Assembly (NCBI GenBank): GCA_030063045.1
Contig: JAQSEB010000031.1
Span: 1,736,001-1,800,000 of the forward strand
Source: Pratylenchus scribneri
Lineage: Eukaryota > Nematoda > Chromadorea > Rhabditida > Pratylenchidae
Reading direction: 5' to 3'
Length of the DNA stretch: 64,000 nucleotides
Of this stretch, positions 46,349-56,901 are shown in pieces. The translations under genes were made by a program, and so were the position numbers. Within the stretch, counting starts at the first letter, position 1. Every line of letters starts with the position of its first letter. The notes under the pieces are model-generated. The model was not told the origin of the DNA. It saw only the letters and a program-made list of their open reading frames with translations, and did no database searches.

Positions 46349-47431
46349 TCAGCAAACGAGCATGCCCAAAGGGCATATCCGGGGAAGGAATTGTGCGGGG
46401 TGCTGGCCCATAAATCCGTTGCCATACATTCCATACATATTTTGTTGCTGATTGCCTTGCAATTGGCCCGATGTATTGCCCAATGCAAAGGCACCGAGTG
46501 CTGTGGCAATTCCTCCTCCCACACTCAACAACAATTTAGTGTGATCTTTTTTTCCAGTTGTGGCCACATTTCCGTTTGCTATAAATGTTATAAATTAATA
46601 AGGAAGATGCCCTCATATTAGTCCTAATCTCTGGTCTAATCTAGGTCTTAAGTAGTTTGGGATAGAGTAGACTTAGGCTCTCGTACCGGGCTTTCGCCTG
46701 TAGTAGCCTAATAAAGAATAGGATAAGGATAACGTGAATAAGACTAAATTATTCTTATTAATTGTGCGGAAAATGTGATAAAAATGTAAAGGGGAAAATG
46801 AAAAGGAACACATAAGAGGAAAAAGGGTGGAAGTTAAAAAAGACAGATTGGGGCAATTTTTGATTGATAGGATAGAGCGGATGGCGATTGGTCAAAAAGT
46901 TGGGGTACAGTAGGATGGATAGGAAAGGCTCTTAAGTATTATTGGCATTGACATCTCAACAATATTGTGGATTCAACCATTCATTATCACCAAAAAGAAG
47001 ACTATATTCAACCTTCCTAAATCCATCCAGATCCCCTCAATCAAAAATCACTCGCCTTGATGATTGTTGCCATTGGCATTGTAATGATAATGGCTATGAT
47101 TATGATTGTGATTGTGGTTGTGATTATGTTTATGCGTGTGTTTTGCCTTCTTTTTTATTGATGCTGCTGGCCTTCGATTCCTCTTTCGTTTTCTGTTCCT
47201 TTTTGGCGCAATCAATTCATCTTCATCTTCACTATCATCATCAACATAATCATCTTCATCGTTTCCATAATCTTCATCATCGTCATCATCATCTTCAATA
47301 TCATCATAATAAATCCTCTTTCGTTTCGCTCCCGTTTTCTTTGTTGTGTATATCGATCCTCCTGTTCCTCTTGGTTTCACTCTCGTTGTCCTTGTATAGA
47401 TCGATCCCCCTTCTCCCGTTCTGTGGATCAT
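46349..47431 (-). CDS. Small Asp-rich/His-repeat protein with Gly/Ala hydrophobic segment, unrecognised
   Basis: Two exons (47431-47056 and 46578-46349) join across a GC-AG intron in phase 1, giving 201 aa. From the N-terminus: two copies of a GGSIYT(R/T)T unit, an acidic run of about 35 residues (DDIEDDDDDDEDYG...), a Lys/Arg stretch, an alternating His-Asn tract (HNHNHNHNHNHSHYHY), a hydrophobic Gly/Ala segment (LLLSVGGGIATALGAFALG) and a Gln/Met/Gly-rich end. I recognise no family. TTTTCAG stands 2 nt before the ATG, so it could be a trans-splice acceptor; alternatively a signal-peptide exon upstream is missing. Repeat copy C occupies the intron. Its hydrophobic C-terminal part resembles that of the next minus-strand gene. 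Confidence 0.6.
46616..46951 (+). repeat. Dispersed repeat copy C
   Basis: Begins TATTAGTCCTAATCTCTGG and ends AAGTATTATTGGCATTGACA. Contains the shared GGGCAATTTTTGATTGATAGG and GTACAGTAGGATGGATAGG blocks. It lies in the intron of the 46349-47431 gene, antisense to that gene. Confidence 0.88.
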
Positions 47432-48066
47432 TTCTGAAAATTGGCACAATTTTTGGTATAAATGCTGTCTTCTAAAAGTGTAATTTTGAATGGCAATTTG
47501 GATTTTTTTCAAAAGGGGCTCTGTCTATGTCTTTGTCCAAGTTCCATACATATTACATATCCGAGGGTATTGTCTTCTAATATGCCATTAATTAGGAATT
47601 AAATTTGCCTAAATATTACCCCAAAATTGTGTAAGTTTTGTTGCTAACCATTTGGGTTTCTTGCCTCCGTTCCGCAGTCAATGAAAAGGTGCAAGGCTAA
47701 AAAGAGGAGGGGAAAAGCCAACAACATTTTGGCGGAAATATTGAGAGAATTTTGGCGAATTTTAGGTAGTGGGGAATTGAGGAAATATTAGTAAATATTT
47801 TGGGTGGAATGAAAGGGCAAATGGAGTTATATGCTGGCATCCGGGGGCGGCAAAATGGGCCCAAAGCCAAAGGAAAGAATTGGCCAAAATTGACGGGTGA
47901 TCCAATGCCCAAATGGATTGAATTGATTGAAAAGGTGAATGAATTAAAAATAAAAACAACCAAATGAAAACACTTTTATGCAGAAAATATTTTAAAGGAA
48001 TATTTGAACTTTGATGGATTGTTTGAACGGATTTCATTTTGATGCCAAAATTTCCCATTCTTCTCT
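47432..48066. other. Spacer between two small minus-strand genes
   Basis: No convincing exon. A missing signal-peptide exon of the 46349-47431 gene might lie here, but no ATG frame with a hydrophobic start joins in phase. Confidence 0.45.
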
Positions 48067-48665
48067 TCATTTTCTCCTCTTCCATCGACCACCACCAAAT
48101 GGACATCCTCCCCCTCCGGCGAATTGGTTGGCATTGGCATTTTGTACGGCTTGTTGCAAATAGTTCAATCCAAGAAGGGCGGTTGCCCCAACACCGGCAG
48201 CAGTGAGGGCCACCTTTGTTTTGTTCCAACGACCGTCACGATGTTTCAAAAAATCCGAAAATCTTTCCCATAATTCACCTTTATCATTTCCTTTTCCTTT
48301 TCCATTATTCCGTTTATCGTTCCTTCCATTCTGAAGATGATTTTGCCCTCCAGAATTTTTCTTATTGTGTTCATTTTTATTCTTAGGTTTGAATGATTCG
48401 GAAACTGCAAAAAAAAATAAATGAACAAATTGGAAATGAGAATAAAGCTGCTTTAATTTCACATTAGCCAAATAAATAATTTATAGATTTATTAAATAAA
48501 AAATCATCAATATTTGACCATCGTAAATCGCTCAGTCAATGACAAAATCAATGTCTGTCGCAAATTAATTAAGAACTAACGTGGATCGGTGGCATCCATT
48601 GGTGGAAAAATGAGCACCAAAATGAGGATAAATTTGGCCATGAATTGGACATTGAACAAAAACAT
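48067..48665 (-). CDS. Small secreted basic protein with Gly/Ala hydrophobic segment, unrecognised
   Basis: Two exons (48665-48581 and 48404-48067) give 141 aa; a second in-frame ATG at 48641 would start a cleaner signal peptide (MAKFILILVLIFPPMDA). The middle is Asn/Lys/Gly-rich, and KHRDGRWNKTK leads into VALTAAGVGATALLGLNYLQ, then an Asn/Gln tract and a CPFGGGRWKRRK end. No known domain. The hydrophobic Gly/Ala segment after a Lys-Thr-Lys, followed by a Gln/Asn-rich tail, parallels the neighbouring 46349-47431 gene, so the two are probably diverged tandem paralogs. Export is predicted from the signal peptide. Confidence 0.65.
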
Positions 48666-50153
48666 AATTATTTTAATTTTAAATGAATGAATTTTGAGAG
48701 TGCATATGAGAATGGATTGTCTGAATGAATGAATATGGGCTATGACTATGAGGGAATGTGATGATGTTCTTCTGCTGGCTATATCCAAAATCCAATGCAC
48801 TCACATTCAAAGTCCAATTGCCAACATCAATATTCCATTCTAGGAGTGGCCTCAAACCCAAAGGCCATATATTATTTCCTCCATCCTCCAATTTCCGAGC
48901 ATTTAGATATTTTTTTATTGATTTTTTATTGGATTTCGTGGATTGTCTAATATATTTAATGGTATGAAAATAATTTGAAAATATTCGAGAATTTATGTTT
49001 CTCGATTACCGGGACTAAGGTTTGTTCGGGGCGAGAGTGGGCCTAGCTCCGTCCCGGGCCTTCACCGGGGGATTAAGCCCCCATTGATCCAAGATTAGAG
49101 GATGGGGATTAGGAGTGGATAGTCTTCAAATTATTTTTATTTATTAGGCGAAAAATAATAAAATAATATCGACAAAGTGGGGAAAAATGAACCAAAAAGT
49201 GAACATTAGACGAGCGGGTTTAAGAAGGCAGATTGGGGCAATATCTGATTGATAGGGTGACGGGACGATTAGGGAAAAAGTGGCGTGGCGGTACAGTAGG
49301 ATGAATTGGAGAAGCCCTTAGGCATTTGGCATTGACAATATTAGTATGAGGGAATTATCAAATTAATTTGCTATATTGATAATTATCATTGAATGTTTGA
49401 ATAAAATTAGTACATATTCCTCCTCAAAAAGGATATAACCCACAATTGTTGTTCCTCTTCCAAAATTTCGTCCATCCAAAAATATGTTCATTCTTCTCCG
49501 CCGCCGGCTTCTTCCAATTTTCAATTTTTTTCACTTCACCATTCTCCGGTCATTTATTTCAATGCCCCAACCTCGAATAACAATGCATTCTTCAAATTCA
49601 AAGGATGTACTTTTTCCTTTGCCCCTTTTCCATAGAAGACCTAATTTTTGGATGAATTGAGGGAAAAATGCGCAAAAGGAAGATGCGCAAGGTTAATAAC
49701 CCATGGAAAGGGGCTGGCTGGCTGGAATTAACCTCAAATTGAAGAAGGGGAATTTGGTTGGGTTTTGTAATAAATTCGCCGTCTTAAACTCATCCTCATC
49801 CAAAAGACGGTCAAAAAAAAGGAAATTTGCCTCCGAGATTGACCACCTTTTGGGCGACTTTCAAGTTGAAAAAACAAAATCACTTTTTCCCACACATTTT
49901 GACCGCCGCCAAATTTCTTCATTTCGCGCCGCCGGTCATTCCCATAAAATTCCGCTCATCCCACCTCAATCTCCCCCAATTTCCTCATTTTCCATAAATG
50001 CCGCCGCCGTAATGGCGCCATTGGGGCAATCGGTCAAGGTTCTGTTGCTTCTGTTTCTGATGACCAATTCTTCTTCCCTCATTCATTCCATTCCATCCGT
50101 ATCCAAATGGACAATAATCCATTTTGAAAGGCCATTTTCCCATTTTCAGCCAA
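48666..50153. other. Spacer with repeat copy D; 5' flank of the ZP gene
   Basis: No accepted exon outside the repeat. A long frame at 49703-50221 runs through the ZP start region in another frame and is not used. CATTTTCAG at 50141-50149 precedes the ZP ATG by 4 nt and looks like a trans-splice acceptor. Confidence 0.5.
49005..49337 (+). repeat. Dispersed repeat copy D
   Basis: The most GC-rich copy at its 5' end (GGGCCTTCACCGGGGGATTA), then the shared GGGCAATATCTGATTGATAGG, GTACAGTAGGATGAATTGG and GCATTTGGCATTGACAAT blocks. It is intergenic. Confidence 0.82.
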
Positions 50154-52375
50154 ATGTTTTTCAATACAATTTCCCTATTTTTCCTCCACTTTTTGGCCAA
50201 TTCCTTCATTTCGGCCTATGAATTGTCCTCCGTTCTCGACAATTACATAATTGGCACACCAAAAGTGGTTTGCGAGGAAACGGAAGTGGCATTGGACATT
50301 TTAACCTCAAAACCATTCATTGGTAAATGGGGAATGGCCAATTTGTGAATTCCAACTTCCTTTTAGGCAATATTTTCGTAAAAGGCCGTGCCAAGGATGC
50401 CTCATGCCGCCAATCATTCGGCAATCCACCAAAAAATGAAACCAGCATTTACACATTGAGTTTGGGGAAATGTGGAATGCAGAGGCTTAGATCGGTGAGG
50501 CCAAAAAGGGATTTAGATTGGGGAAATGAAATTAAAATTGCCTAGTTTATTCATCAAAAGAAGTAGAAGGAATGACAATAATCTTTTTATATTTTTTTAA
50601 GGCAAATCCCCGGGGCATTTCATTTGCGGTAACGGTGGTCGTTTCCTTCCATCCCGCCGGATTCATCACTCGAAATGATCGGGCCTATCATTTGAGTTGT
50701 TTTTACACAGAACCAGAGGAAATTGTGACGAGTAGTTTTGAAGTTAGGCAAGTCAATTTTGTAAAGGAAAATACAAATAAATTGGCCCATTTAACATTTT
50801 TAGTCATTTGCCTGCCCAGGAATTGAGCGATCATATGTCCTTGCCAAGTTGCAAATATTCAGTCCATTCCGGCACATTGGAAGGCCCACAACTGAGTTGG
50901 GCAAATGTGGGCGATACGGTCTACCATATTTGGGAATGCAAAGGACCCGAATTGGGCATTTTGGTGAAAAAAGTGAGAAAATGGCACAAATGGAGAAATG
51001 GGAATTTGCGGGAAAGGAATAAATTGTTTTGATAAAGGAGGGAATAGATTGGCTATAATTGAATTGAAATACAATTTTATGGTAACAAAATGTTTTGTTT
51101 GCAGTGTTTTGTGACGGATGGGGACGGGGAAGACCATGCGGTTGTGGACGAAGATGGGTTGGTTTTGAATTGAAGGGAAGAAAGTGAAGGATTTGGCCAA
51201 AATTAGATGCTCATTGGACCTTGGATTGATCAGTGAAATTATTTACAAAAATGATGATGGCAAAATGAGGGCATATGCCAAAAGTCAAGTCTTCAAATAC
51301 GCCGATTCTAATCAACTTTTCTTCACTTGCCAAATTCGGTTTTTCCTTTCCCAATCAAATTTTATTTCATTTTGATTGAAGAATGTGCCAAAAACAAATG
51401 GATATGTGCCGAGGAATTACACCGCCAAAATGCGGTGGCGAAAGGAAAAAGAAAGGAGGAAAGGGAGAAAAGGACAAAAAAGGACACAAAGGAGGAAAAC
51501 ATGAAGAAAAATTGGAAAAATTGTTGGAAGATTTGGAGGTGGAAGTGGAAGGAGCCGATTGGAGTTTGGATGAAGCAAAGGAGGAGAGGAAGAAAGAAAT
51601 GAAGGTGGAAGAGAAGGAAGAAGAAGAGGAGGAAATGAAGAAGAAGAAGAATAAGAATGAAAAGGATGTGAAGGAAAGGGAAGAAGAAGAAGATGAGGAG
51701 GATGAAAATGGGAAAAAGAAGAATGAGGGGAAGAAGAAGGAGGAGGAAGAAATTGAATGGAAGAAAAATGAGGAGGAACAAAATGGGACGACGACGATGA
51801 TTGGAAGATTGGTGGGCAATTGGACTAACAATAAGGAAATGGGAATTGCCGAAAAAGAAGAGGATGAAGAAAATAATGCCGATACAGTTATTGGCAGGGG
51901 AAAAAGAGGCAAGTGAATGGGTGGATGGAATTTTGGGGGAATATTAATTTGGACATAAAGCACCCTCATTATTATATTTGTTATTTATATCATTTTTAAT
52001 TCAATTGTTTTTGCAGCTTTACTCCATCAATCCTCATCTTCCGGCGGCGAATTGTCCAATCAAATGGAAATTGACGTTGCCTCACCACAAATGTTGGTCC
52101 TTGATCGGGAGGACCAAGAACGGATTGGGAGTACCAAAAAACCCCTCAAAAAGTGGAATAATCCAAATCGAAAAGAGGTTGAAGATGAACAGAAAATTTG
52201 CCTGGCCAAAATGCATTTGATGACCGGATTGGCATTGATTTTGGCCATTTTGGCCGGTTTCGGTTCATTATTGGCTCTTTTGGTATTGAAATTGATGAGG
52301 AGAAGAAGAAGGCATGGAGGAAATCATCAATGGAAATGCCAAACGAAAATGGGAGAATGGGCCATGAATGAATAA
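50154..52375 (+). CDS. ZP-domain (cuticlin-like) transmembrane protein with highly charged spacer
   Basis: Eight exons: 50154-50322, 50367-50494, 50602-50747, 50804-50972, 51105-51157, 51207-51338, 51382-51908, 52017-52375; 560 aa. A signal peptide (MFFNTISLFFLHFLANSFIS) is followed by a ZP domain at about aa 30-290: PKVVCEETEVALDILTSKPF, then GRAKDASCRQSF, YHLSCFYTE, DTVYHIWEC and FFTCQIRMC. Then comes a spacer of about 140 residues made almost wholly of Lys/Glu/Asp (EKEEEEEEMKKKKNKNEKD style), a furin-type site RGKR right at a splice junction (about aa 440), and one membrane span (MTGLALILAILAGFGSLLAL). Nematode ZP proteins are cleaved near such sites and polymerise in the cuticle. Two introns use GC donors (after 50747 and 51908). 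The charged spacer is unusual for cuticlins. Confidence 0.88.
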
Positions 52376-53157
52376 TGAAATATGCGAGGATTTGGATGGG
52401 CTTTCAATTTTGTTTTCATCAATTCATTCCCATTATTCATTCATTCCTTTTACACATTCCACAAACCCCCCAAAGAAGAGATATTCAATCCGTTCTTTTT
52501 GCTTTAATTTATTTTAATTCAATAAAAAAGGAGAACTTAAATAATTAATGACAAATATGAAATAGCTACAAAAAAGAAGAAATGAATGAATGTCATTGTC
52601 ATATGAATATGAATCGGATATTTGCGCTGAAATTTGCTGCAGGCATCATTCAAAATGTCCCTTTCCAGTTTTTCTCTTTCGGTACAGTAATCTTACAATT
52701 AGTCGGCTCACTTTTTGCCTAATGCTGAATCCACCCAGGCAGTCGGAATATCGACGAATTTCAGGCACAATTGATGAGGAGGTGATTTGTAATTCTTATA
52801 TTTAATTGTATATTCTGAGTTATAATTGCGATTGTGATTTATAATTCTAATTTGTAAGACACTAAAATAAAAGGATAGGGAATATAGTTTAAAATTTTAT
52901 TCTGAAATGTTCATCACAATAATTCATTGGGAAATTTGATGGAGCATTTTGGATGGAATGAATGGATGAATGGATTGATATGCAAAAAAGTGGGAATGAG
53001 CCTTGTTAAATATGGAATATGATGGAAAGTGGAAAAACAATGAAGGAAATTCATGCAAAAAATGAATTGAAATAACAACGATTAAGATTACATATTTACA
53101 ATTAAATTTGAATTTAATAATTGGACCATTCCCCGCATTTGAGCGAATGATGATTCA
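52376..53157. other. Convergent 3' spacer
   Basis: AT-rich spacer between the ZP gene (+) and the MFSD8-like gene (-); AATAAAA near 52522 fits the ZP 3' end. No exon or RNA gene is seen. Confidence 0.6.
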
Positions 53158-55579
53158 TTAATTTCTTTCCTTTGTTGTTTTGAGTCCATTTGCTTGCCTT
53201 CTCATTTCATTTGTCCATTCCTCACATTCTGTGGCACCCGATGATTCGACGACCAATTTGACCGGCTCATAATTGGTGGATGGGACCAATTTTGAGTATG
53301 AAAATGCCCAAAATGCAATGCCAAAAGCGAAAATAAATATTTGGCCCAGCCAAACAGGTCGGGGGCCACTCTTTTGATAGACGGTCCTTTGAATGAATGA
53401 ATGGACATTTAATTATTATTGACAAATTAATTAGAGAAGGAATATATTAGAAGTTTGTTAAATGTGATGCCCCAAATATTCATACGTGATTATCAGTGGG
53501 CCACAAAGGCTGACCATGTCGCCGACGGCAACAAAAAGGCCCTGCATTGTGCCCTGCTTGATTGGGCCAAGCAGTCTGGAATAAAGGACATCCAAATTGA
53601 GTTGGCCAACGGGCATCGCAATGCCCAAACACAGAATCAATGCGACATGGTAGACAAAAACATTGATTGCCTGGAAATTGGAATTGGGGCATGGATGAAA
53701 GGGAATTTAGCATTGGGAAATTTTGCCCAAATTATTTTATTTATAGGCAATTTTAATTAGTTGATTTTACCGGTGTGCTCTGGCACCATCCATATTTTTG
53801 TGGATCGCATCCATGCGTTGAAATCACTGAATTCATTGTGCCATTCACTGAATTGAATATATTATTTTTATTGTTGAATTTATTTGTACTGACCAGTGCC
53901 ATCAATCATTGTTTTATTTGAATAAATTGGAAGAGGAATTTTGGCATTGAGGAATGGCCAAGGGAATGAGGCAAGAAAGAAGGTCAACATGAGGGAAATG
54001 GCAACCAAAACACAGAATCGCTCTTTGAAATGGGAAAGAAGCCGAATGGTGTAACCCAAGCAGACAAGAATGCCCATTATGCCCATTGTGCCTTGGGCCA
54101 ACATTTGATAGAAAACCTTTACAAAAGGATTAATTAAATGGGTATGGATGGGAGGAATTAATGCCATTTGTTCGCCACTCCAACCAAAAACGGTCATTGA
54201 ATATGGAGTGGCCAATGCCATCAAATAGAGGATAAATGCCATAAAGCAGAAACGGGCCACGAAACATGCCAAAATTGCGACAAAATCTGGCCGATTGGAT
54301 GCAACAACGGAGGAGGAGGGGAAATGAGAGATTGAATCGGCGGAGATTGGGCCTGAATTAATGAATGAATAAAATTAGTGGGAATGGGCCTAAAATGTGG
54401 TGATTAAAATCATAAATAATCAATTAATATCCTTTTCCAAAAGATAAAATGCCATCCATTTTTTGGCCTACCCTCATTTGGGACGGTCATTTCCAGGGGC
54501 GTCTTCTCAAATTGTTCAGTTGGCCAATTTTGATCAGTTTCCTCATTTTTTCTCCTTTTCCTTCCATTCCCTTCTCCTCCTCCATCATTTTGGCCAGTTT
54601 TCACATTTGACATTCGCCGCATTCGTCCATCGAAACAAAAAATGAGAAGAATGGCACCAAAAAGGGAGAGGAATGCCATCAAATAAATTGGCGCTGTGAA
54701 AATGCTAAAATGCGAGCCCCAGGGAAGAAGCAACTTTTTGGCAGACAACAAATAGCCGAAAGAAAGGACAATTACTGAAAATATTGTGGAAAAAATGGCA
54801 TAAAAATGTTGGCCGTAAATTGAGACAAACTTGGGCCAAGGACGAATCCAAGATTGATGGCAAAACCAATCAATGATGTTGCCTTTGAACGGTCCCCATC
54901 AGTGCTGGACATGGCAATGTGAACCCGCCAAGTTTGGATGGCGCCGGTGGCAACACCGAAAAGAATTTCAGCAATCAAAAAACCATAACGCCGATTCTGA
55001 GGAATCATTTCCAAATTGGCAAAGAATAAACAGGCCAAACTGGCAACCAAAAGACCGGCCAATATTGGAGGCCTAAAATGGAGGAGAATGGATGGATGGT
55101 AGGGGGAATTAATAGACATAATAGTTGAATCTAAGAATTTAATTGGATGGAATAAAAATGTGTTGGCTAATTGTTGAATATGCAACGATATTATTCAATT
55201 TTGTTGATTGGAATTCATTCCCACTCACTTTGTATGGGAAATTCTATTGCTGAGCCATCCGGAGAGGACGGAGGCCACAATGGCACCCAAAGTGAATGCC
55301 GATTTGGAAAGCCTTCAAATTGGGATGGATTATTTCAATTCATTTTGATTTACAAATTCACCCAAAGAATTCTTCATTAACTTCCGGATCGACACTGCTC
55401 AAATAAGGCCAAGAATTGGCCAAAACGGCGGAAATTCGCATTGCGTCCATGACACAAATGAATGTGATAAAATAAATGGAGGGCCAATCCGTTTTGAAGG
55501 AGGAGGAGCCATCGGCAGGATTGGTGGAATGGAATGAGGTCAACGAAGATTGGCTGGATGAATGATGGGCAAGGACCAT
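53158..55579 (-). CDS. MFSD8/CLN7-like major facilitator
   Basis: MFSD8 is a lysosomal membrane chloride channel/transporter whose human loss causes CLN7 disease. Nine exons on the minus strand: 55579-55362, 55312-55229, 55072-54831, 54774-54472, 54352-54165, 54116-53894, 53847-53771, 53670-53486, 53386-53158; 582 aa. Similarity in order: AVLANSWPYLSSVDPE then FFGLSKSAFTLG in span 1-2, RYGFLIAEILFGVATGAIQT, GFAINLGFVLGP, TPYSMTVFGWSGEQMVFY, NSVISTHGCDPQKYGWCQS (MFSD8 has a matching Cys-x-W-C luminal loop), YSRLLGPIKQGTMQGLF with DMVSLCGPLI. The intron after 54165 starts with GC and its removal restores alignment through GEQMVFYQ. A cytoplasmic Lys/Glu/Asn-rich insertion follows span 6. Confidence 0.82.
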
Positions 55580-56901
55580 TTTGTGGGCACAATTCTTGGT
55601 GGAATGAATTGAATGGAGTATTTTGAAGAAATCGAAGGGATAAATGGCCAAAATTAGAAATGGGAAAATTTCAATTTGGAAGAATAAACAAAATGTTGGC
55701 TTCCAATTGATTTTGTTTTGATGCGCATTGGTTCGACTGAATTTGTGGCCAAAATGGTGGGAGGAATTCAATTGGCAAAGGAAAGGGGGAGGGATTGAGG
55801 ACAAACAAACAATTCGGGGCAAAAGGCAGCTGGCAAAATAGGCAGGAAAAAATATATAGGAGGGTGGAAGGAATATTCGAAGGGGAAGCAGACCAAAGCC
55901 AATGGCACTTTGTTGGAGGGAAAATTGGCCATTTTAGTCCTTTGCCAAGAAATTTGATAAATTTATTTGGAGCACTTTTAAAAGGGTAAAAATGCCATCG
56001 AATCATTGAAATTGTGAATGCCAATTTGTACAATTAGCATTTCCAAAATCTTCAAAGAACCAAAAGAATATTTTGGATTCATTTCAATGGATTTTTTTTT
56101 TGATTTCCTTTTTACATGGGAAAGTTGTCAATGACAACCAAAATTGATGTTTGCCTGCGGCATTTCTTCCTTTTTTGAACTTTTGCCGCATTTCCATTCA
56201 TTATGGTAAAAGAAAAAGGCATAAATTCTCATTTATAGAATTATTTCACCGGTCACCCCTTTTTTGGTATTTTATGGCCGAATTATTTTTTATGATGGGA
56301 ATGTTTAAAATGTCAGTCTTATGGGGATATATGGGTGAATTGGATGAATGAATTATGTACATAATATTGTGCATGTTTTGTGCTGACTTTGATCATTTTT
56401 GGCTAAATTTTGACGAATAAATTGGATTAAATGAAACAAATATAGTAGAATGGAACGAATTTGCATTGTAGACATCAAATTTAATGGAGAATGGATGAAT
56501 AGATTTGCATTTTTGTGGCCCTCAATTTCTATTCGGAAATTTGGAATTTGGACGAAGTTTGGTCTGGGTTTTGTGCTTTTTTTCCTATCATTTTTGATTC
56601 CATATTTATTATTGATATTCAATTCCGCTGATTTCATTTAACTCAAATTCCCTCTAATAAGAATAATAATGGTTTGGTGTTGCGTATATTTTTAATAATT
56701 TCCGAACTACAAATTAAAGGTGGTGGCAAATTAATTAAAGTAAAATTCGTATTAATATTTAATATTTATCTTTTTATTAATATTAATAAACAAAGAAAAC
56801 ATAATATTAATTGGCAATAATGAATGGAGAACCAAAAAAAGCAAAATTATTATAAATAACATATAAAAGGATTAATTAATAACAATCATTTATTATTTTA
56901 A
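55580..56901. other. Spacer, nothing recognised
   Basis: About 1.3 kb between the MFSD8-like start and the REXO5-like 3' end, with no convincing exon on either strand. The first 400 bases share the GC-richer CCAAAATTGGC-type wording of neighbouring introns; the rest is AT-rich. Confidence 0.5.

Noticed and set aside
49703..50221. 172-codon plus-strand frame with an internal hydrophobic start (MAPLGQSVKVLLLLFLM)
   Set aside because: It overlaps the ZP gene's signal-peptide exon in another frame and has no continuation; the ZP start at 50154 has better support.
51362..51969. Long minus-strand frames opposite the ZP gene
   Set aside because: Antisense shadows of the Lys/Glu-rich spacer (poly Phe/Leu/Ser translation); no splice logic.
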